Below, piece by piece: positions 10,167 to 22,403 of a stretch of 64,000 nt of DNA (its first letter is position 1; each line of letters starts with the position of its first letter). Both the position numbers and the translations under genes were made by a program. A model generated the notes under the pieces. The model had not been told where the DNA came from. It searched no databases and worked only from the letters and a program-made list of their open reading frames with translations. The stretch covers positions 38,990,001 through 39,054,000 of the forward strand of contig CP136891.1 of assembly GCA_034359265.1 (NCBI GenBank), read 5' to 3'. This DNA comes from Canna indica (taxonomy: Eukaryota; Streptophyta; Magnoliopsida; Zingiberales; Cannaceae).

Positions 10167-10540
10167 GATGATGACAAATAAAACATGAAAAATAAGCAAT
10201 GATAAGTGCTCACTTGTGAGTTCTTGATAAACCCAATAGAAAACTAACATATGCTCCCCCTATCTATATGCATCATAAAATAAATGTGACCAAGTCTTTT
10301 CTCCCCCTTTTGACATCAATCAAAAAGGGTAAGAATACAAGGTATTAATGAGTTTATCATGAAAACTACGAAATCCACAAAAACCAAGTATCATCTACCA
10401 CTATAGTCCTCTCTACCAATGTGAGCCTATGGAAGGCAAACATCGATAAGTCGCAAAGCCCCACTATAAGGCATTACATGAGTGTGATGATACTACACAA
10501 AAACCAATTTTTCACAAAAGGCGTGCAAATTTTTGAAAAC
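10167..10540 (-). other. Copia-1 non-coding 3' region
   Basis: No conserved coding sequence is visible between the RNase H end and the polypurine tract. On the minus strand it contains further 'aaaagggggag' purine runs, for example near 10296-10306, typical of Sirevirus-like 3' regions. Confidence 0.5.
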
Positions 10541-10960
10541 TCAAATATGTGGAAGATTGTAAATTCCTAATTGCACCCTTAAGTTGGTAAAGCTCTCTTC
10601 ATTTAAGGGTTTTGTAAATATGTCCGTAAATTTTTTATCGGTAGGCACAAATTCTACGAAAATATTACCCTTAGCTACATTATCGCTAAGAAAGTAGTGC
10701 CTTAGGTCTATGTGTTTAGTCCTAGAGTTTAATACCGGATCTTTGGTTAAGTTAATTGCACTAGTGTTATCACAATGAATGGGTATGCATAAATAGCTAA
10801 GTCCATAGTCCATAAGTGTTTGCTTCATCCAAAGGACTTATGCTCAACAACTAGCCGCGGCGATGTATTCCGCATTGGTAGTTGCAAGTGCGACCGAGTT
10901 TTATTTTTATAAAACCAAGAAACAAGACTCATCCCTAGGAATTGACAATGTCTGCTAGTG
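10541..10960 (-). pseudogene. Copia-1 RNase H
   Basis: Frames on the minus strand give ATTNAEYIAAA (near 10880), then MKQTLMDYGL, the HCDNTSAINLTKDPV block, SRTKHIDLRHYFL and DIFTKPLNEESF. This is the RNase H of copia pol that removes template RNA. Two stops interrupt the stretch between AEYIAAA and MKQTL. Confidence 0.85.
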
Positions 10961-11189
10961 CTTTTTCTATCTACATTACACTAAGCAAAATCGGCATCGA
11001 AAAAACCAATTAATTGAAAAGATGCATCATTTGGATATCATAATCCTAACTCAACCATACCTTTTAGGTATCTTAATATGCCTTTGACCACACTAATGAG
11101 ATATCTTGAGTACGATTGAAACCTAGCACATGCACATACGCTAAACATGATATCAGACCTACTTGTGGTTAAGTAAAGGAGACTACAAA

Positions 11190-11890
11190 TCATACCTCGA
11201 TATTACTTTTCATCTATCTTTACATCATTTTCATCTTTATCAAGCTTGATGCATGTGCTCATTGGGGTTGAAGCAATGTTGGCTTCGCTCATCCCAAATC
11301 TTTTGATGAGCTCCTTGGTGTACTTTTCTTGATTGATGAAGATGCATTTGTTGGTTTGCTTGATTTGGAGTCCAAGTATGAAGGAGAGTTCTCCTATCAT
11401 GCTCCTCTCAAATTCCACTTGCATACATTTAGCAAATCACTCACATAGCAATACATTAGTAGCACAAAAAATGATATCGTCCACATATATTTGCACAAGT
11501 AAAATATCATTTATAATGAAAAGAGACCCATCGGCTTTTTCAATGCTAAAACCTTGTCCAATCAAAAAGTTGGAAAGCCTTTCATACCAAGCCCTAGGGG
11601 CTTGTTTCAAACCATATAAAGCCTTTTTAAGTTTGTAAACATGATTTGAAAATTCAAAGTCTTTAAAACCGGGGGTTGTTCAACATAAACTTCTTCCATT
11701 ATGAAATCATTCAAAAATGCACTTTTAACATCCATTTGAAAAAGTTTAAAGCATTTGAAACTTGCATAAGCTAAAAGCATGTGAATTGCTTCTAATCTAG
11801 CTACGGGAGCATAAGTTTCGTTATAATATATTTCTTCCTCTTGATTATACCCTTGGGCCACTAACCTATTAGACTAATCCATCTTCATCT
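11190..11890 (-). pseudogene. Copia-1 reverse transcriptase
   Basis: Minus-strand pieces in order are QGYNQEEEIYYNETYAPVAR (11861-11800), FQMDVKSAFLN with EEVYVEQPP, then a 'KALYGLKQAPRAWYE'-like part at 11560-11630. The catalytic block IYVDDIIF follows near 11470-11495, and GELSFILGLQIKQT with KELIKRFGM at 11424-11203. The YVDD motif is intact but the frame is broken at several points. Confidence 0.9.
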
Positions 11891-11955
11891 TATTTATTTA
11901 TATAAACTCATTTAGTCCCAATTACGATTTGTTCACTAGGCCTGGGTACTAAATC

Positions 11956-12384
11956 TCAAACATCATTCCTTACAAATTGATTTAGTTCCTCTTGCATATC
12001 AATAACACAAAATTCATCTTCTATGGTTTCCTTAAAGTTTTTAGGCTCTACTTGAGAAATAAAAGCTACATGTTGACAAATATTTCTAAGTTTAGAACGT
12101 GTTACCACTCCTGTTGAGGGCTCTCCAATGACTTGATCAATTGGATGATCACTTATAAACCAGTATCCTTTTGGGAGAGGTGGTAGAGCTTCTTCTTCTT
12201 CTCCAACTTGAGGTAAGGATGAGGATGAAGGTTCTCCATCATGTGGTTCCCCATTGAGTTCATCTTCAACCTCCTTATCATGAAAGGTTAACTCCTCAAG
12301 TTTCTCACCTACATTCACAATCTTAACATTTCTTGAATAATCATTAGTTTCATCAAAGGTTAACATGCATAGATTCTTCAACAA
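11956..12384 (-). pseudogene. Copia-1 IN-RT connector
   Basis: This 142-codon minus-strand frame is rich in Asp/Glu/Ser (EEEEALPPLPKGYWFISDHPID, GVVTRSKLRN), then FISQVEPKNFKETIED and EELNQF. It is the variable spacer between the integrase C-terminus and RT in copia pol, ending at the start of the RT N-terminal 'EALND..W..AMQEEL' motif. Confidence 0.8.
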
Positions 12385-12439
12385 TCATAGTTCTATGATT
12401 ATATATTTTATATGCCTTAGAACTATTTGAGTATCCAAG

Positions 12440-13110
12440 AAAAATACCCTCATCGGATTTAGAATCAAAATTTTCTAGATGCTTCTTAGTGTTTAAGATG
12501 AAACATTTGCATCCAAAACTCTAAAATCTCCCACACTAGGAATTCTATCATTCCAAAGCTCAAAAGAGGTTTTCTTGATTCTAGGTCTCAATAAAACATG
12601 ATTCAATACATAATAAGAAGTATTTATGGCTTCGGCCCAAAAATACTTTGGCAAATTATTTTCGCAAAGCATAGTCCTAGCCATTTCTTGTAAAGTTCTA
12701 TTATTCCTCTCAACCACCCCATTTTGTTGAAGGGTTCTAGGGGAAGAAAACGTATGTTCAATACCCAGATCATCACAAAATTACAAAAAAATTTCATTTT
12801 TAAATTCACCTCCATTATCACTTCTAATTTTCAAAATTGAAATTCTTTTTCCATTTATAACTCTCCCAGCAAACTTTTTAAACAAATCAAAAGTTTCATT
12901 TTTCTTATCTAGGAAGAAAACCCATGTAAATCTCGAAAAATCATCAACCAAAACATAGCAATATAGTTTACCACCTAGATTAGCAACATCATAAGGACCA
13001 AAGAGATTCATGTGCACAAGTTCAAGTGTTCTAGATGTGGTAACTTGATTTACACTATGAAAGGAAGACTTAACTTGTTTGCCATGTTGGCATGCATCAC
13101 AAATTTATCC
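12440..13110 (-). pseudogene. Copia-1 integrase
   Basis: Minus-strand pieces are HMNLFGPYDVANLGGKLYCY with VDDFSRFTWVFFL (first catalytic Asp region), IRSDNGGEFKNE (second Asp), and VERNNRTLQEMARTML with the catalytic Glu at about 12710. The tail is FWAEAINTSYYVLN. The N-terminal zinc-binding part lies near 13040-13110 in another frame (CDACQHGKQVKSSFHS-like). The D-D-E residues are visible, but frameshifts split the domain. Confidence 0.85.
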
Positions 13111-13231
13111 TTTTCAAGTGTTATCTTAGGTGTTCCTTTTACTAAGTCCTTTTTAGTTATTTCTTGGATGAGGCTCATGCTAGCATGTCCTAATCTCCTA
13201 TGCCACAACCAAGCACCAATTTCCATAGCTA

Positions 13232-13627
13232 CTAAGCATCTAACATATTAGGCAATAAATTTAAAATTGATGTGTATACATTCTCATGTGTATTTCCAAT
13301 GAAGACAATATCATTTGATGGTGTACTTCTAATGATATATTTAGATACTTCAAATATCACTACATACCCATTCTCACACAATTGAGATATACTAATTAAA
13401 TTATGCTTTAACCCATCAACTAATAAGATGTTTTTTATGCATGGGTAAGGAAGTATACATATATCTCTAATACCAACAATCTTACCTTTGACATTGTCTC
13501 CAAAAGTCACATGCCCACCATCCTTGCTTGATAGGGTTACAAATAAGTTGATGTCACCCGTCATATGCTTTAAGTAACCACTATCTAAGATCCAAGTGCT
13601 CCTACTTGCTTGAGGATGCTTCTCCAT
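13232..13627 (-). pseudogene. Copia-1 protease
   Basis: The 131-codon minus-strand frame has WILDSGYLKHMTGD (aspartic protease active site D-S-G), GGHVTFGDNVKGKIVG, and KNILLVDGLKHNLISISQLC. This is the standard copia protease, which lies between gag and integrase. The frame itself is open over the whole domain. Confidence 0.88.
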
Positions 13628-13923
13628 CTACAAAAGGAGAAGTGGCAACTTTAGGTACCCAAATCTTCTTAGGTCCTTGATTGTTAGTCATCTTAGGAAC
13701 CCAAGTGAATCTAGCATAGGGATTCCTCTTGAGTGCATAATCCCTAGCCATATGTCCAAAAATACCACAAGAGAAACAACTTCCATTAAATCTCATAGTG
13801 CTATGAGTGTGAGCACGGAAGTGTGCATGAACATGACCATGTGTGGTTTTTCTAACATTAGTAACCTTAGGCATGACATTTTTCAAAGTTACCATTTTTT
13901 CATTTAGCATGCATAATTTCTTT
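13602..13923 (-). pseudogene. Copia-1 second zinc knuckle region, cut by Copia-2
   Basis: The minus-strand frame contains CFSCGIFGHMARDYALKRNP, a CCHC-like knuckle whose last Cys is replaced by Tyr, followed by YARFTWVPK and KKIWVPK. A similar knuckle is at the end of the Copia-3 gag frame (near 41160). Copia-2 begins at 13924; the coiled-coil part upstream continues at 23363-23624. Confidence 0.8.
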
Positions 13924-14882
13924 TGACAATAGTCTCCAAGGGAAACCTCTATTAACATACAGTTGCACGGGAAGTTGCAAATGCTATTGCGACTATTTTA
14001 GAGTGGCAAACTAAGAACCAAAATATAAACATATGCAAACACAAGTATTTATTTACGCAGTCAGTGACAAATCATGTCACCTAATATGCGGGGCACTCAT
14101 CGAAAAGATGCTCAATCCACTATCAAAAAGTATAATTTTAACTTCAGAATTTCACACTCTGAAATCCAACTATCCATACTACAATAAACTGAAAATAACA
14201 AAACTTATTGCTATTACAAGTACATACCTACTTGCCTCTCTATTATATCCCAGCCATAGAGATTTGTCCTCCACACACTCCTTGTCTTGTAGCGAGTTAG
14301 CAGTCCACTATCATCTTATCGTGAAGATATGAAAAGTAGATTGTTGCCTTCTTTGCACTCAGCAGTCTCAACTTCTTAGATAACTAACAACATAATGTAT
14401 GCACATTGGACGGATCTCTTCACTAGATATTTATATATGATAATTGTTAGATCTGAATCAATGCTGACTTTAACCACTGATCATTTAATCAATCTTCAAT
14501 TCAAGATAAATAGTCATCGGTTCAAACAGCTAGTACTAAATTACCATAAACTCATGATCATAAAAACCAAAGAGTAACGCCCAGATATATAAAAACTCTC
14601 CCCCACTCATAACATCAAACGAACAATACATTTAACGATGAAAAGTATCTAAGATATCAAAGAGAATCATCATTAATATTGAAGACCAACAGTCATCACA
14701 TATGCATCATCCTTGTCCAGAAAAACCATAGACTATAGAAGTAGTTGAAACCGTCTTCACATAGTTGTAACTGTCTTCCTATAGGTAGAGCTCCTCATAG
14801 TTGAGACTGTGCATTAGACTGACATTTTACGTGAAACACTTTTGCCAAATATAGCCAACTCATAAATGCCAATACATTAACA
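13924..14882 (-). repeat. Copia-2 3' LTR
   Basis: It aligns end to end with 22404-23362. Shared landmarks include gttgcacgggaagttgcaa, tttcacactc(t/c)gaaatcca and gagactgtgcattagactga. Differences are scattered substitutions and small indels, so the element is not very recent. Confidence 0.9.
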
Positions 14883-14896
14883 ATCTCCCCCTTTGG
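14883..14896 (-). other. Polypurine tract of Copia-2
   Basis: The minus-strand sequence CCAAAGGGGGAGAT directly precedes the 3' LTR start TGTTAATG. Confidence 0.75.
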
Positions 14897-15289
14897 CATA
14901 TTTGGCAAAACTCACTCAGACAAGATCGACATCAGCAATAGATAACTGGGAGCAGATTCACAGGGGCATAAATAACTATAAATCAATAGTTGAGACAGTA
15001 TCCAGTCAAGGTCGTAGTCAAACCAAATCTTCACAGAGTCACAATTACCATCACACAGTCAGATCAAAAAAATTATAACCAGTCAAACATCCACAGCAAA
15101 CATACAACTAGTCAGTATCAGACATAAAGTTTAAAGACTACCACATAGAGAGAGATTAAAGTATCATCACCCAGAGAAGTTCAGTTGCAACCAACAAATA
15201 GACAAGAAAAATAGGAGTTGCAACTGAACCTTGTTCTCCCCCTTTTTCGCATAATAAGCCAAAGGAGTGAGAAAGAAAGTCAAAGATCT

Positions 15290-17207
15290 ACTTAGAGTTG
15301 TCGGTGTCAGATATGCTACTAGAAGAGAGGGAAGCTACAGAAGTAGCTGAAAAGTATTTAGTGATTTTCTTCTCTATGGAAATTACTTGTTGTTGAAGTT
15401 GAGACATTGTTTCTCTCACAGAAAATAGTTCATCAAGAATTGATCTTCCTATAGTTGAAGAAGCACCATAAGCAGTCTTGACTGAACTTAATCCAAGCTG
15501 AGTTTTAGCAGGAGTTCCAACTCTCTTCAGAATCTTGTAATGGATTTTAAGACAAGTACCAAGTGGTTCTAATACTTCTTCAGAGGAGCACTTGAATCCT
15601 TATTTTTTCAAGATCCCATAAATCAAATAAGGAAATATTAAGAACATCCTAGACTTGGAATACACTCTAGCTAGTCTTTACTAAAATAATCTGATCATAA
15701 ATTAAGCTCCCAATGTTAAAAGAAATCCCACTGGTAATTTTGTAAAGCAACAATACCATTTCTTTGCTAAGAAATGTAATATGTGAAGTAGGAATCCAAT
15801 AGTTTCCGATAATCAGAAATAAAACTGTATAAAATGTATTGAGTGAAGAGGACTTTATGTCATGACCACTAGCCCAATTTAAGATATCTCCATTTGATAC
15901 TTCTTTTTCAACATATTTTAGAAAATCTAAGTTGGATCCATCAGCCTCATCAAAAGAAGGAGAGAATTCAGAGAAACCTACAAACTCATTTATAGTATCT
16001 GGACAGAAAGAATACTTGTTTCCTCTAAGATAGACCTTATGAAAGTGACTGCTATCAGGTTCAGAAATTTCTTCAAAAATATTGTAGTAAAATTCTAGTA
16101 TGGGTTGTTTGCAGTAAGGATTGACAGACTTAAAGGTTCCTGACAGATTTAAGTTCCTGACAGATTTCTCTTCTCAAGAATATCTAGAATAGGTTTGTAC
16201 TTATGGGAAATTTGTTCTAAATCAAGTAGTCTTTGACAAAATTATACCTCTCGATTGCAGAGCCTTCCATAAAGGAAAAAGGTCATCTGAGAGGAGTCCT
16301 TTATGAAGTTGTCTAACAACAGTTTTCTTCTCTTATTTTCTTCTAGACTTTTGATGCTTCTTGTTGGAGACAGAAGACTTCTTCTTTTCAAGAGTCGCAA
16401 CAGTTTGCTTTTCTTTTGAGACTTCTGGATTTTGTTTCCTTTTCTTTGATTTTCTTAAGTCAGCAACCCTGTCTAACAATGGCTCGTTATCTGAGTCAGT
16501 CTCTAAATTCATAGTTTCTCTTGAAAGAAGTTTTGACTTCACAGTCATCTTCCTCTTAGAACTTCTTCTCAAGTCAGATTGGCTTGACAACTTCTTTTTC
16601 TTCTTTGCTGAAGCAGCCTTGTCATGACTAGAAGAAGATCCTTTCTTCTGTATAGCAGGGACATCTGAAATAACATGATCAATTTCATCAACTATAGTTT
16701 GATTCAGGTTGCCTCGAAAATAGGTATTGGTTCAGCTACAGGTGTATGGGGGGTAGATCCAACAGCGACATGATCAATATTAGCAGTCTTAAATGCTTCA
16801 TTTCTAGGGGTAGCAGCTTCAATTGATGTAGAACTAGCAGTTTTAACTGCTTCTGATACAGTTCCAATTGGAACTATAGGAACTTGAGTAGGCTCACTCA
16901 CAGGTACTTCTTTGGTAGTTTCAACTGAGACGTTTGCAATTGAGACTGGATGAGGACTATTTGAGGTGTTGACATCACTATCTTGTCCAGGAGCAACCAC
17001 TTCTTCTTGATCATTTAGACCAGAATCTGTAGAAACCAATGAGGGAGCAGTCTTAACTGGATTTGGGTCAAAATCTTCATTAGTAATAGCAATATTAATG
17101 TCAAAGCCAGGATCAATTTTCACTGGAGTTGAAACTGGTAAACTAATATCAAAGTCCTTTTTCTTGGAACTTTCCTCACGAACCCTTTCTTTCCTTTTCT
17201 ACTAGCC
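15290..17207 (-). pseudogene. Extra 3' ORF of Copia-2 (env-like position), decayed
   Basis: After RNase H on the minus strand a new reading region starts with ATG at 17207 (ASRKGKKGFVRKVPRKRT). After a frameshift it runs through a Val/Thr/Ser/Pro-rich part (17123-16704) and a Lys/Ser-rich basic part (SSKRKMTVKSKLLSRETMN, 16590-16333). A domain-like stretch follows at about 16150-15700: ILEFYYNIFEEISEPDSSHF, KVYLRGNKYSFC, INEFVGFSEF, ILNWASGHDI and HITFLSKEMVLLLYKITSG. The last part resembles a family often labelled 'putative plant transposon protein' in plant repeats; this is recalled, not searched. Sireviruses can carry an env-like ORF at this position. I see no clear signal peptide or fusion domain. 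Confidence 0.6.
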
Positions 17208-17548
17208 ATCTTGAATCTTGTATTTAAAAGATGAGAGCAGTTGAGAAGTTGAGAGAGAGAAAATTAACTCTTCTCCGGTTACTACTCAAGAAGAAGAAGA
17301 GTAGAGATGCAACGCCTAGATTTTAATTAGGGCGGAAACCAGGAAATCCAAATATAATTGGGGCACACGTGCGGGCTTCATAAAAAGTGCACTAACTTCT
17401 TCAACCTTTCGCTGAAAATTGAGGGAATCAACATAAGTTTTAGCTATCATGGAGTAATAAGTGGTGAAATGGATAAAAACCTAAAAACTTTTTAATTTTT
17501 CACTACAATATTTATTTATTTGTTTATTTCTTTCTGAAATAAAATATG

Positions 17549-18060
17549 TCATATGACACATAATCTGAGAGCAGACCTCAACTTCTCAAACCTTTCTCCA
17601 TTCAAAACCTTTGTGAAAATATCTGCAACTTGTCTATCTATTGAAATATATTCCAGTTGTAACTCCCTTCTTTTAACCAACTCCCTGATATAATGAAACC
17701 GAATATCAATGTGTTTAGTACGATAATGCATCATAGTATTTTTTGAGATATTGGTTGCACTGGTATTGTCATAATAAAGAATCATTTTTTCTTGTTCGAG
17801 ACCATAATCAAGTAACATATTCTTCATCCAAATCAACTGTGTACGGCAATTGCCTGCTGCCAGGTATCCTGCCTCTGCTGAAGAAAGAGAAATAGAATTT
17901 TGTTTTTTTTGCTTAACCAGGCCACTAGATTCGATCCAACATAAAAACAACCACCTGAAGTACTTTTTCTATCATCAATATTACCAACCCAATCTGCATC
18001 TGTAAACCCTACTAGACATGGGTTAGAATCAATAAAATGCCAAAAACAAAAATCCAAAGT
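17549..18060 (-). pseudogene. Copia-2 RNase H
   Basis: Frames 18057-17833 and 17950-17549 give LVGFTDADWVGNIDDRKSTS, GCFYVGSNLVAWLSKK, SISLSSAEAGYLAAGNC, YYDNTSATNISKN, YRTKHIDIRFHYIRELV and DIFTKVLNGERFEKLR. A frameshift near the K-K-N block separates the two parts. All motif blocks of copia RNase H are present. Confidence 0.9.
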
Positions 18061-19060
18061 ATCTTTGACATATTTGAGAATCCTTTTAACTGCCAGAAGA
18101 TGAGACTACTTTGGATTTGCTTGATAACTGGCACACACCAACACTAAAACATAAGTCAAGTCTGCTAGCTGTTAAATATAATAGACTGCCAATCATACTT
18201 CAGTAGAGACTTGGATCAACACTCTTCCCTTCTTCATCTTTGCTCAATTTTTCATGAGTTGAGATAGGAGTTCTAACTGCCTTGGAGCTATCTAGTCCAA
18301 ACTTGTGAATTAAATTCTTTGCACACTTACTCTAAGAAATGAATATCCCTTCTTTAGATTGCTTCACCTGAAGACTAAGAAAATAACTCATTTTCCCAAC
18401 CATGCTCATCTCAAATTCAGATTTCATGTCATCCACGAATTGTTATTCAGAAGTTGAACCAAAAATAATATTATCAACATAAATTTGAGCAATTACCAAT
18501 TGAGACACCTTCTTTTTGATGAACAAAGTCTGATATGCTCTTCCTCTTTTGTAACATTTCAAGAGTAAGAATTGAGTTAGTCTGTCATACCAAACTCTTG
18601 GAGCTTGCTTGAGCTCATATAAAGCTTTCTTCAATCTGTACACATAGTTAGGATGAGTAGAATCTTCAAAGCCTTTTGGTTATTCAAGATAGACTTCTTC
18701 ATTGAGAAATCCATTCAAGAAGGCAGTGTTAACATCCATCTGAAATAGTTTGAACTTCATACAACAGGATAAGACTAGAAGTAACCTGATAGATTCTAGT
18801 CTTACAACAGGTGCGAAGGTTTCATCATAATTCAATCCTTTAATTTGATTATAACCTTAAGCAACAAGTCTGGCCTTATTCCTTGTGATGTTTCATGCTT
18901 CATCAGTCTTATTCTTGAAGACTCATTTGGTTCCAACCACATTGACACCTCCAAGTCTTGGAACTAGTTCTCATATTATCATTTCTGATGAACTCCTACA
19001 GTTCCTCTTGCATAGTTGAGATCCAATATTCATCTTTCAAGGCTTCCTTGACATTTTTGG
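18061..19060 (-). pseudogene. Copia-2 reverse transcriptase
   Basis: Minus-strand pieces include FQMDVNTAFLNGFLNEEVYL (about 18760-18680) and [20 protein letters not shown] (18643). The catalytic block [13 protein letters not shown] (18490-18443) has Asn replacing the second Asp of YVDD. FEMSMVGKMSYFLSLQVKQ (about 18420-18360) follows. The D-to-N change alone should abolish polymerase activity, apart from the frameshifts. Confidence 0.88.
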
Positions 19061-19510
19061 ATTCAACTGTTGAGGTGTAGCAAGAGTATCTGATCATATC
19101 CTGGTGATTTTTCTTGGATTGATTCATGGTCTTAACTCCATCATGAACATTTTCAATTATATTTTGTAGAGAATGATTCTTAAGAGTTCTTGCAGACTTC
19201 TTAGTTCCAGAGTCAACACTATCATCTTCTTGATCAGTGTCAGTCTTAGGATAAATTGGATCAGCAGTTTGAATTGTTTAATTTATTGTCTTGGAAGAGT
19301 TTTGGGCTGTCTTATCAACAATTGCAACTGCTTTCTCATCAGCAGTCAAAGTTTGAGAGATTTGTGAGTCATCAACTTTCACATTTGGTGACTCCATCAC
19401 AGTTTATGTACATTTGTTGTAGACTATATAGGCCTTACTATTTGTAGAATATCCAAGGAATATGGCTTCATCGCTTTTGCTTTGCATTTTTCCAAGGTAT
19501 TCCCTATCAT

Positions 19511-20240
19511 TCAGAATATAGCACTTGTTATCAAAAATATGAAAATATGTAAGGTTAGGTTTTTTACCCTTCCATAATTGATAAGGTTTTTTTTTGTAGA
19601 TCTTGATATGAGATCAGCTCTATTTATGATGTAGCATGTTGTGTTAATGGCTTCTGCCAAAAATCTTTGAGAAATTTGCTTGGAATTAAGCATGACATGG
19701 GTTATCTCCTGGATAGTACGGTTCTTCCTTTTAACTACACCATTCTGTTGAGGTGTCTTTGGAGCAGAGAATTCATGCAATATACCATTTTCATTACAAA
19801 ATTCAGAGAAATAAATATTTTTATATTCTCTTCCATGATCACTTCTTATTTTGATCACCTTTAGAATAGGAAGTTCTCATTCTAAAATCTCAAGCATAGA
19901 GATTTAAAATTGCTGAAGGCATTGGACTTCTCCCTTAGGAATTCTATCCATATAAAACGAGAGAAATCATCTACACAAACAAGAACAAACTTTTTACCTC
20001 CAATACTTTCAACCTGCATGGGATCAACCAACTCCAAGTAAAGGAGCTCTAGAGGTTTTGATGTAGCTACCAGTTGTAATTGATGATGAGACTGCCTTGT
20101 TTGCTTTCCTTCTTGGCAAGGCCTGCAAATTGGTTCAGGTTCTCCTGAGAGTTTTGGGATTCCTCTCATGGTTCCAACATTTACAAGTTTCTTTAGGTCT
20201 CTATAATTAACATGGCCTAACCTTCGGTGCCACAGATTTA
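19511..20240 (-). pseudogene. Copia-2 integrase
   Basis: The frame 20169-19882 gives CRPCQEGKQTRQSHHQ (zinc-binding end) and FVLVCVDDFSRFIWIEFLRE (first catalytic Asp). The frame 19858-19511 gives IKIRSDHGREYKNIYFSEFC (second Asp), APKTPQQNGVVKRKNRTIQE and FLAEAINTTCYI. In the third catalytic position V-V-K-R-K-N replaces V-V-E-R-K-N, so the catalytic Glu is lost. Confidence 0.88.
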
Positions 20241-20690
20241 TATAGAAAAAATAGCTAAAAGACAGATAATTGAATAGATAATTTTGTAACAGTTATATCT
20301 AGATCTACTCCCTTCAAGAATACCGTTACCATCCTTATCAAAAACCTTGCAACTATTTTTGTTAAATTGAACATTTAAATTTTGATTAAACATTTGGCTT
20401 ATACTCACAAGATTAGCCTTGAGACCATCTACCAGCAGGACATTTTCAAGATTAGGATTTCATGGAACATTGAGAGTTCCAACTCCTATAACATTTTCAT
20501 GTCTTCCATCTCCAAAAGTAACAGTTGCACCTTCATGTTCCTGAATATCTTTCAGATTTTCTAGACTCCCTGTCATATGCTGAGAGCATCCACTATCGAA
20601 ACACCATGATCCAAGAGAAGAGACAGTCTTTGACATAAAATCAACATTGCAGTTAAGATTGGTTTTTCTTACCCAAATTTTTTTAACCTT
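20241..20690 (-). pseudogene. Copia-2 protease
   Basis: The minus strand near 20610 reads WCFDSGCSQHMTGSLENL (active site D-S-G), then VTFGDGRHENVIGVGTLNVP and NLENVLLVDGLKANLVSISQ (20460-20380). It is followed by a degraded link to integrase. Confidence 0.85.
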
Positions 20691-22400
20691 TTATCTTGGA
20701 GAATTTTCATTCTTCTTTTTCCTCAGCTTATTGGGAAGTTTGAAACAATTTGCTATAATGTGTCCTCTGCACTTGCAATAGTAGCATGTAGGCACCTTAT
20801 TTCCCTTCCTTGTAGTAGACTGTTGACGACCTGAGGAGCCTTTATGGAAATTCTTCAGTTGAGTAGGCGGTTGAGACTGGGGTTTCAATTGGCACAAACT
20901 AGTGTATCCAAGTTAATTATGATTGGTAGGAAATCTTCCTGCACTCAAAATTTTGTTTAGCGTACTAGTGGAATTCATCATTCTTATTTCCTTATTTACC
21001 TTTTTAAGTTTAGAAATCAACTTGGACTCTTTGTCTTCTTTTTTAGTAATTTGACTTTGAAAGGTTTTAACTTTCTTCTCAAGTTTCTTCTTTTCTTCAA
21101 TCAAGAGTTTGTTTTGATTGCTGAGAGACTTGTTGAGTTTTGCCACTTCAACTCATTTATCAAACATCTCCTGATAAGCATCCTCAAGACTGTTCGCACA
21201 CTTAGCCTTGCACTGATCACAATCTATATCAAAGTTGTTGGGAGTTTTAACTGTGTAAACTATGCAAGCTGTGAGAGCTCTAAAATTTCCTTGTTCAGAT
21301 TCTTCAAGATCAACTTCTTCTTCTTCATCACTCCAAGTAGCAGTAAAGGATTTCTTGAGCCTCTTTTGAAGATTTGGATATTCTGATATGACATGTTCAA
21401 AACCTTCACATTCAAAGCATTGAGCACCTTTAGACTTTTGTTTGAGATCAATTTTTGGTCCAGAGGATTGACTTCTTTTGTTTTCTCTAGAAGAAAAACT
21501 TATTTTAGAGCTGGTCAAATTGGGCGATTGAAACTGTTGTTTGACCTATAAGTTCTGGTTTTGCTTGTTCCTGCCTCCTAGGAATCTTTTGAATTTTTTT
21601 GTCATAAGAGCAAAGACAACATCCATCTCTTCTTCGGAACAATCTTCAGACATGATCTCATCCTCAGTAGCATTGAAAGCAAAATTCTTCATTTTTTCTT
21701 TATGAGAATATTTTTCAGATAGCTAGTTCCAACTCATATGTTTCAAGTTTACCCATCAAAGTGTCAAGAGTAGTGGTTGATGGGTTATGAACTTCACTTA
21801 TAGTAGTAGCTTTCATGTCGAACTTGGTGGGCATGGATCTCAGAACTTTTCTTACTACCTTTTCTTTTGAGAATGATTCTCCAAGGTCTTTGATGCGCCT
21901 ATGAAAGTCTTGAATACTTTCATCTTCTCCCATCTTCAGGTTTTCAAATATGGTATTGAGGATTTCAACTTTTGACTTACGGAGAGTCAAAAATCCTTCA
22001 TGATTTCTCTCTAAAATCTCTCATGCTTGATTTGCCAGAGTACAGGCAGAGATAAATTTGAATTGAGAGGGATTGACTCCACTGAAGATGGCATTAAGGG
22101 CCTTGTTGTCATAGTTTGCAGCAAAAATTTTGGCTTGAGTATACTAGCTTTTTGGCTTTCGCTCAGTCCCATTTATCGTTACAGGAATATAGCCAATTTC
22201 TATAGTGTCCCAGCAACGATCATCTAAGGACTTGATGAAAGCCCTCATCCGAGCCTTCCAATAAGCATAGTTTATTCCAATGAGAAGTGGAGGAACATTG
22301 ACAAAATTTCCCATGGGCATTCCTTCCATCTTGAGCCTCAAAGAAAAGAGACACACCAACGATCTTGTGCAGGTAAAGGTTAGCTAACTACTTTGATACT
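20691..22400 (-). pseudogene. Copia-2 gag
   Basis: From the 5' end on the minus strand: PMGNFVNVPPLLIGINYAYW and KARMRAFIKSLDDRCWDTIE (22330-22190), the capsid block with QDFHRRIKDLGESFSKEKVV and VLRSMPTKFDMK (21990-21715). Next come a first zinc knuckle CFECEGFEHVISEYP with its last Cys lost (near 21420), a Lys/Glu coiled coil (21146-20913), and a second knuckle CYYCKCRGHIIANCFK (near 20790). Gag forms the particle shell and binds RNA. There are several frame breaks. Confidence 0.85.
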
Positions 22401-22403
22401 AAA

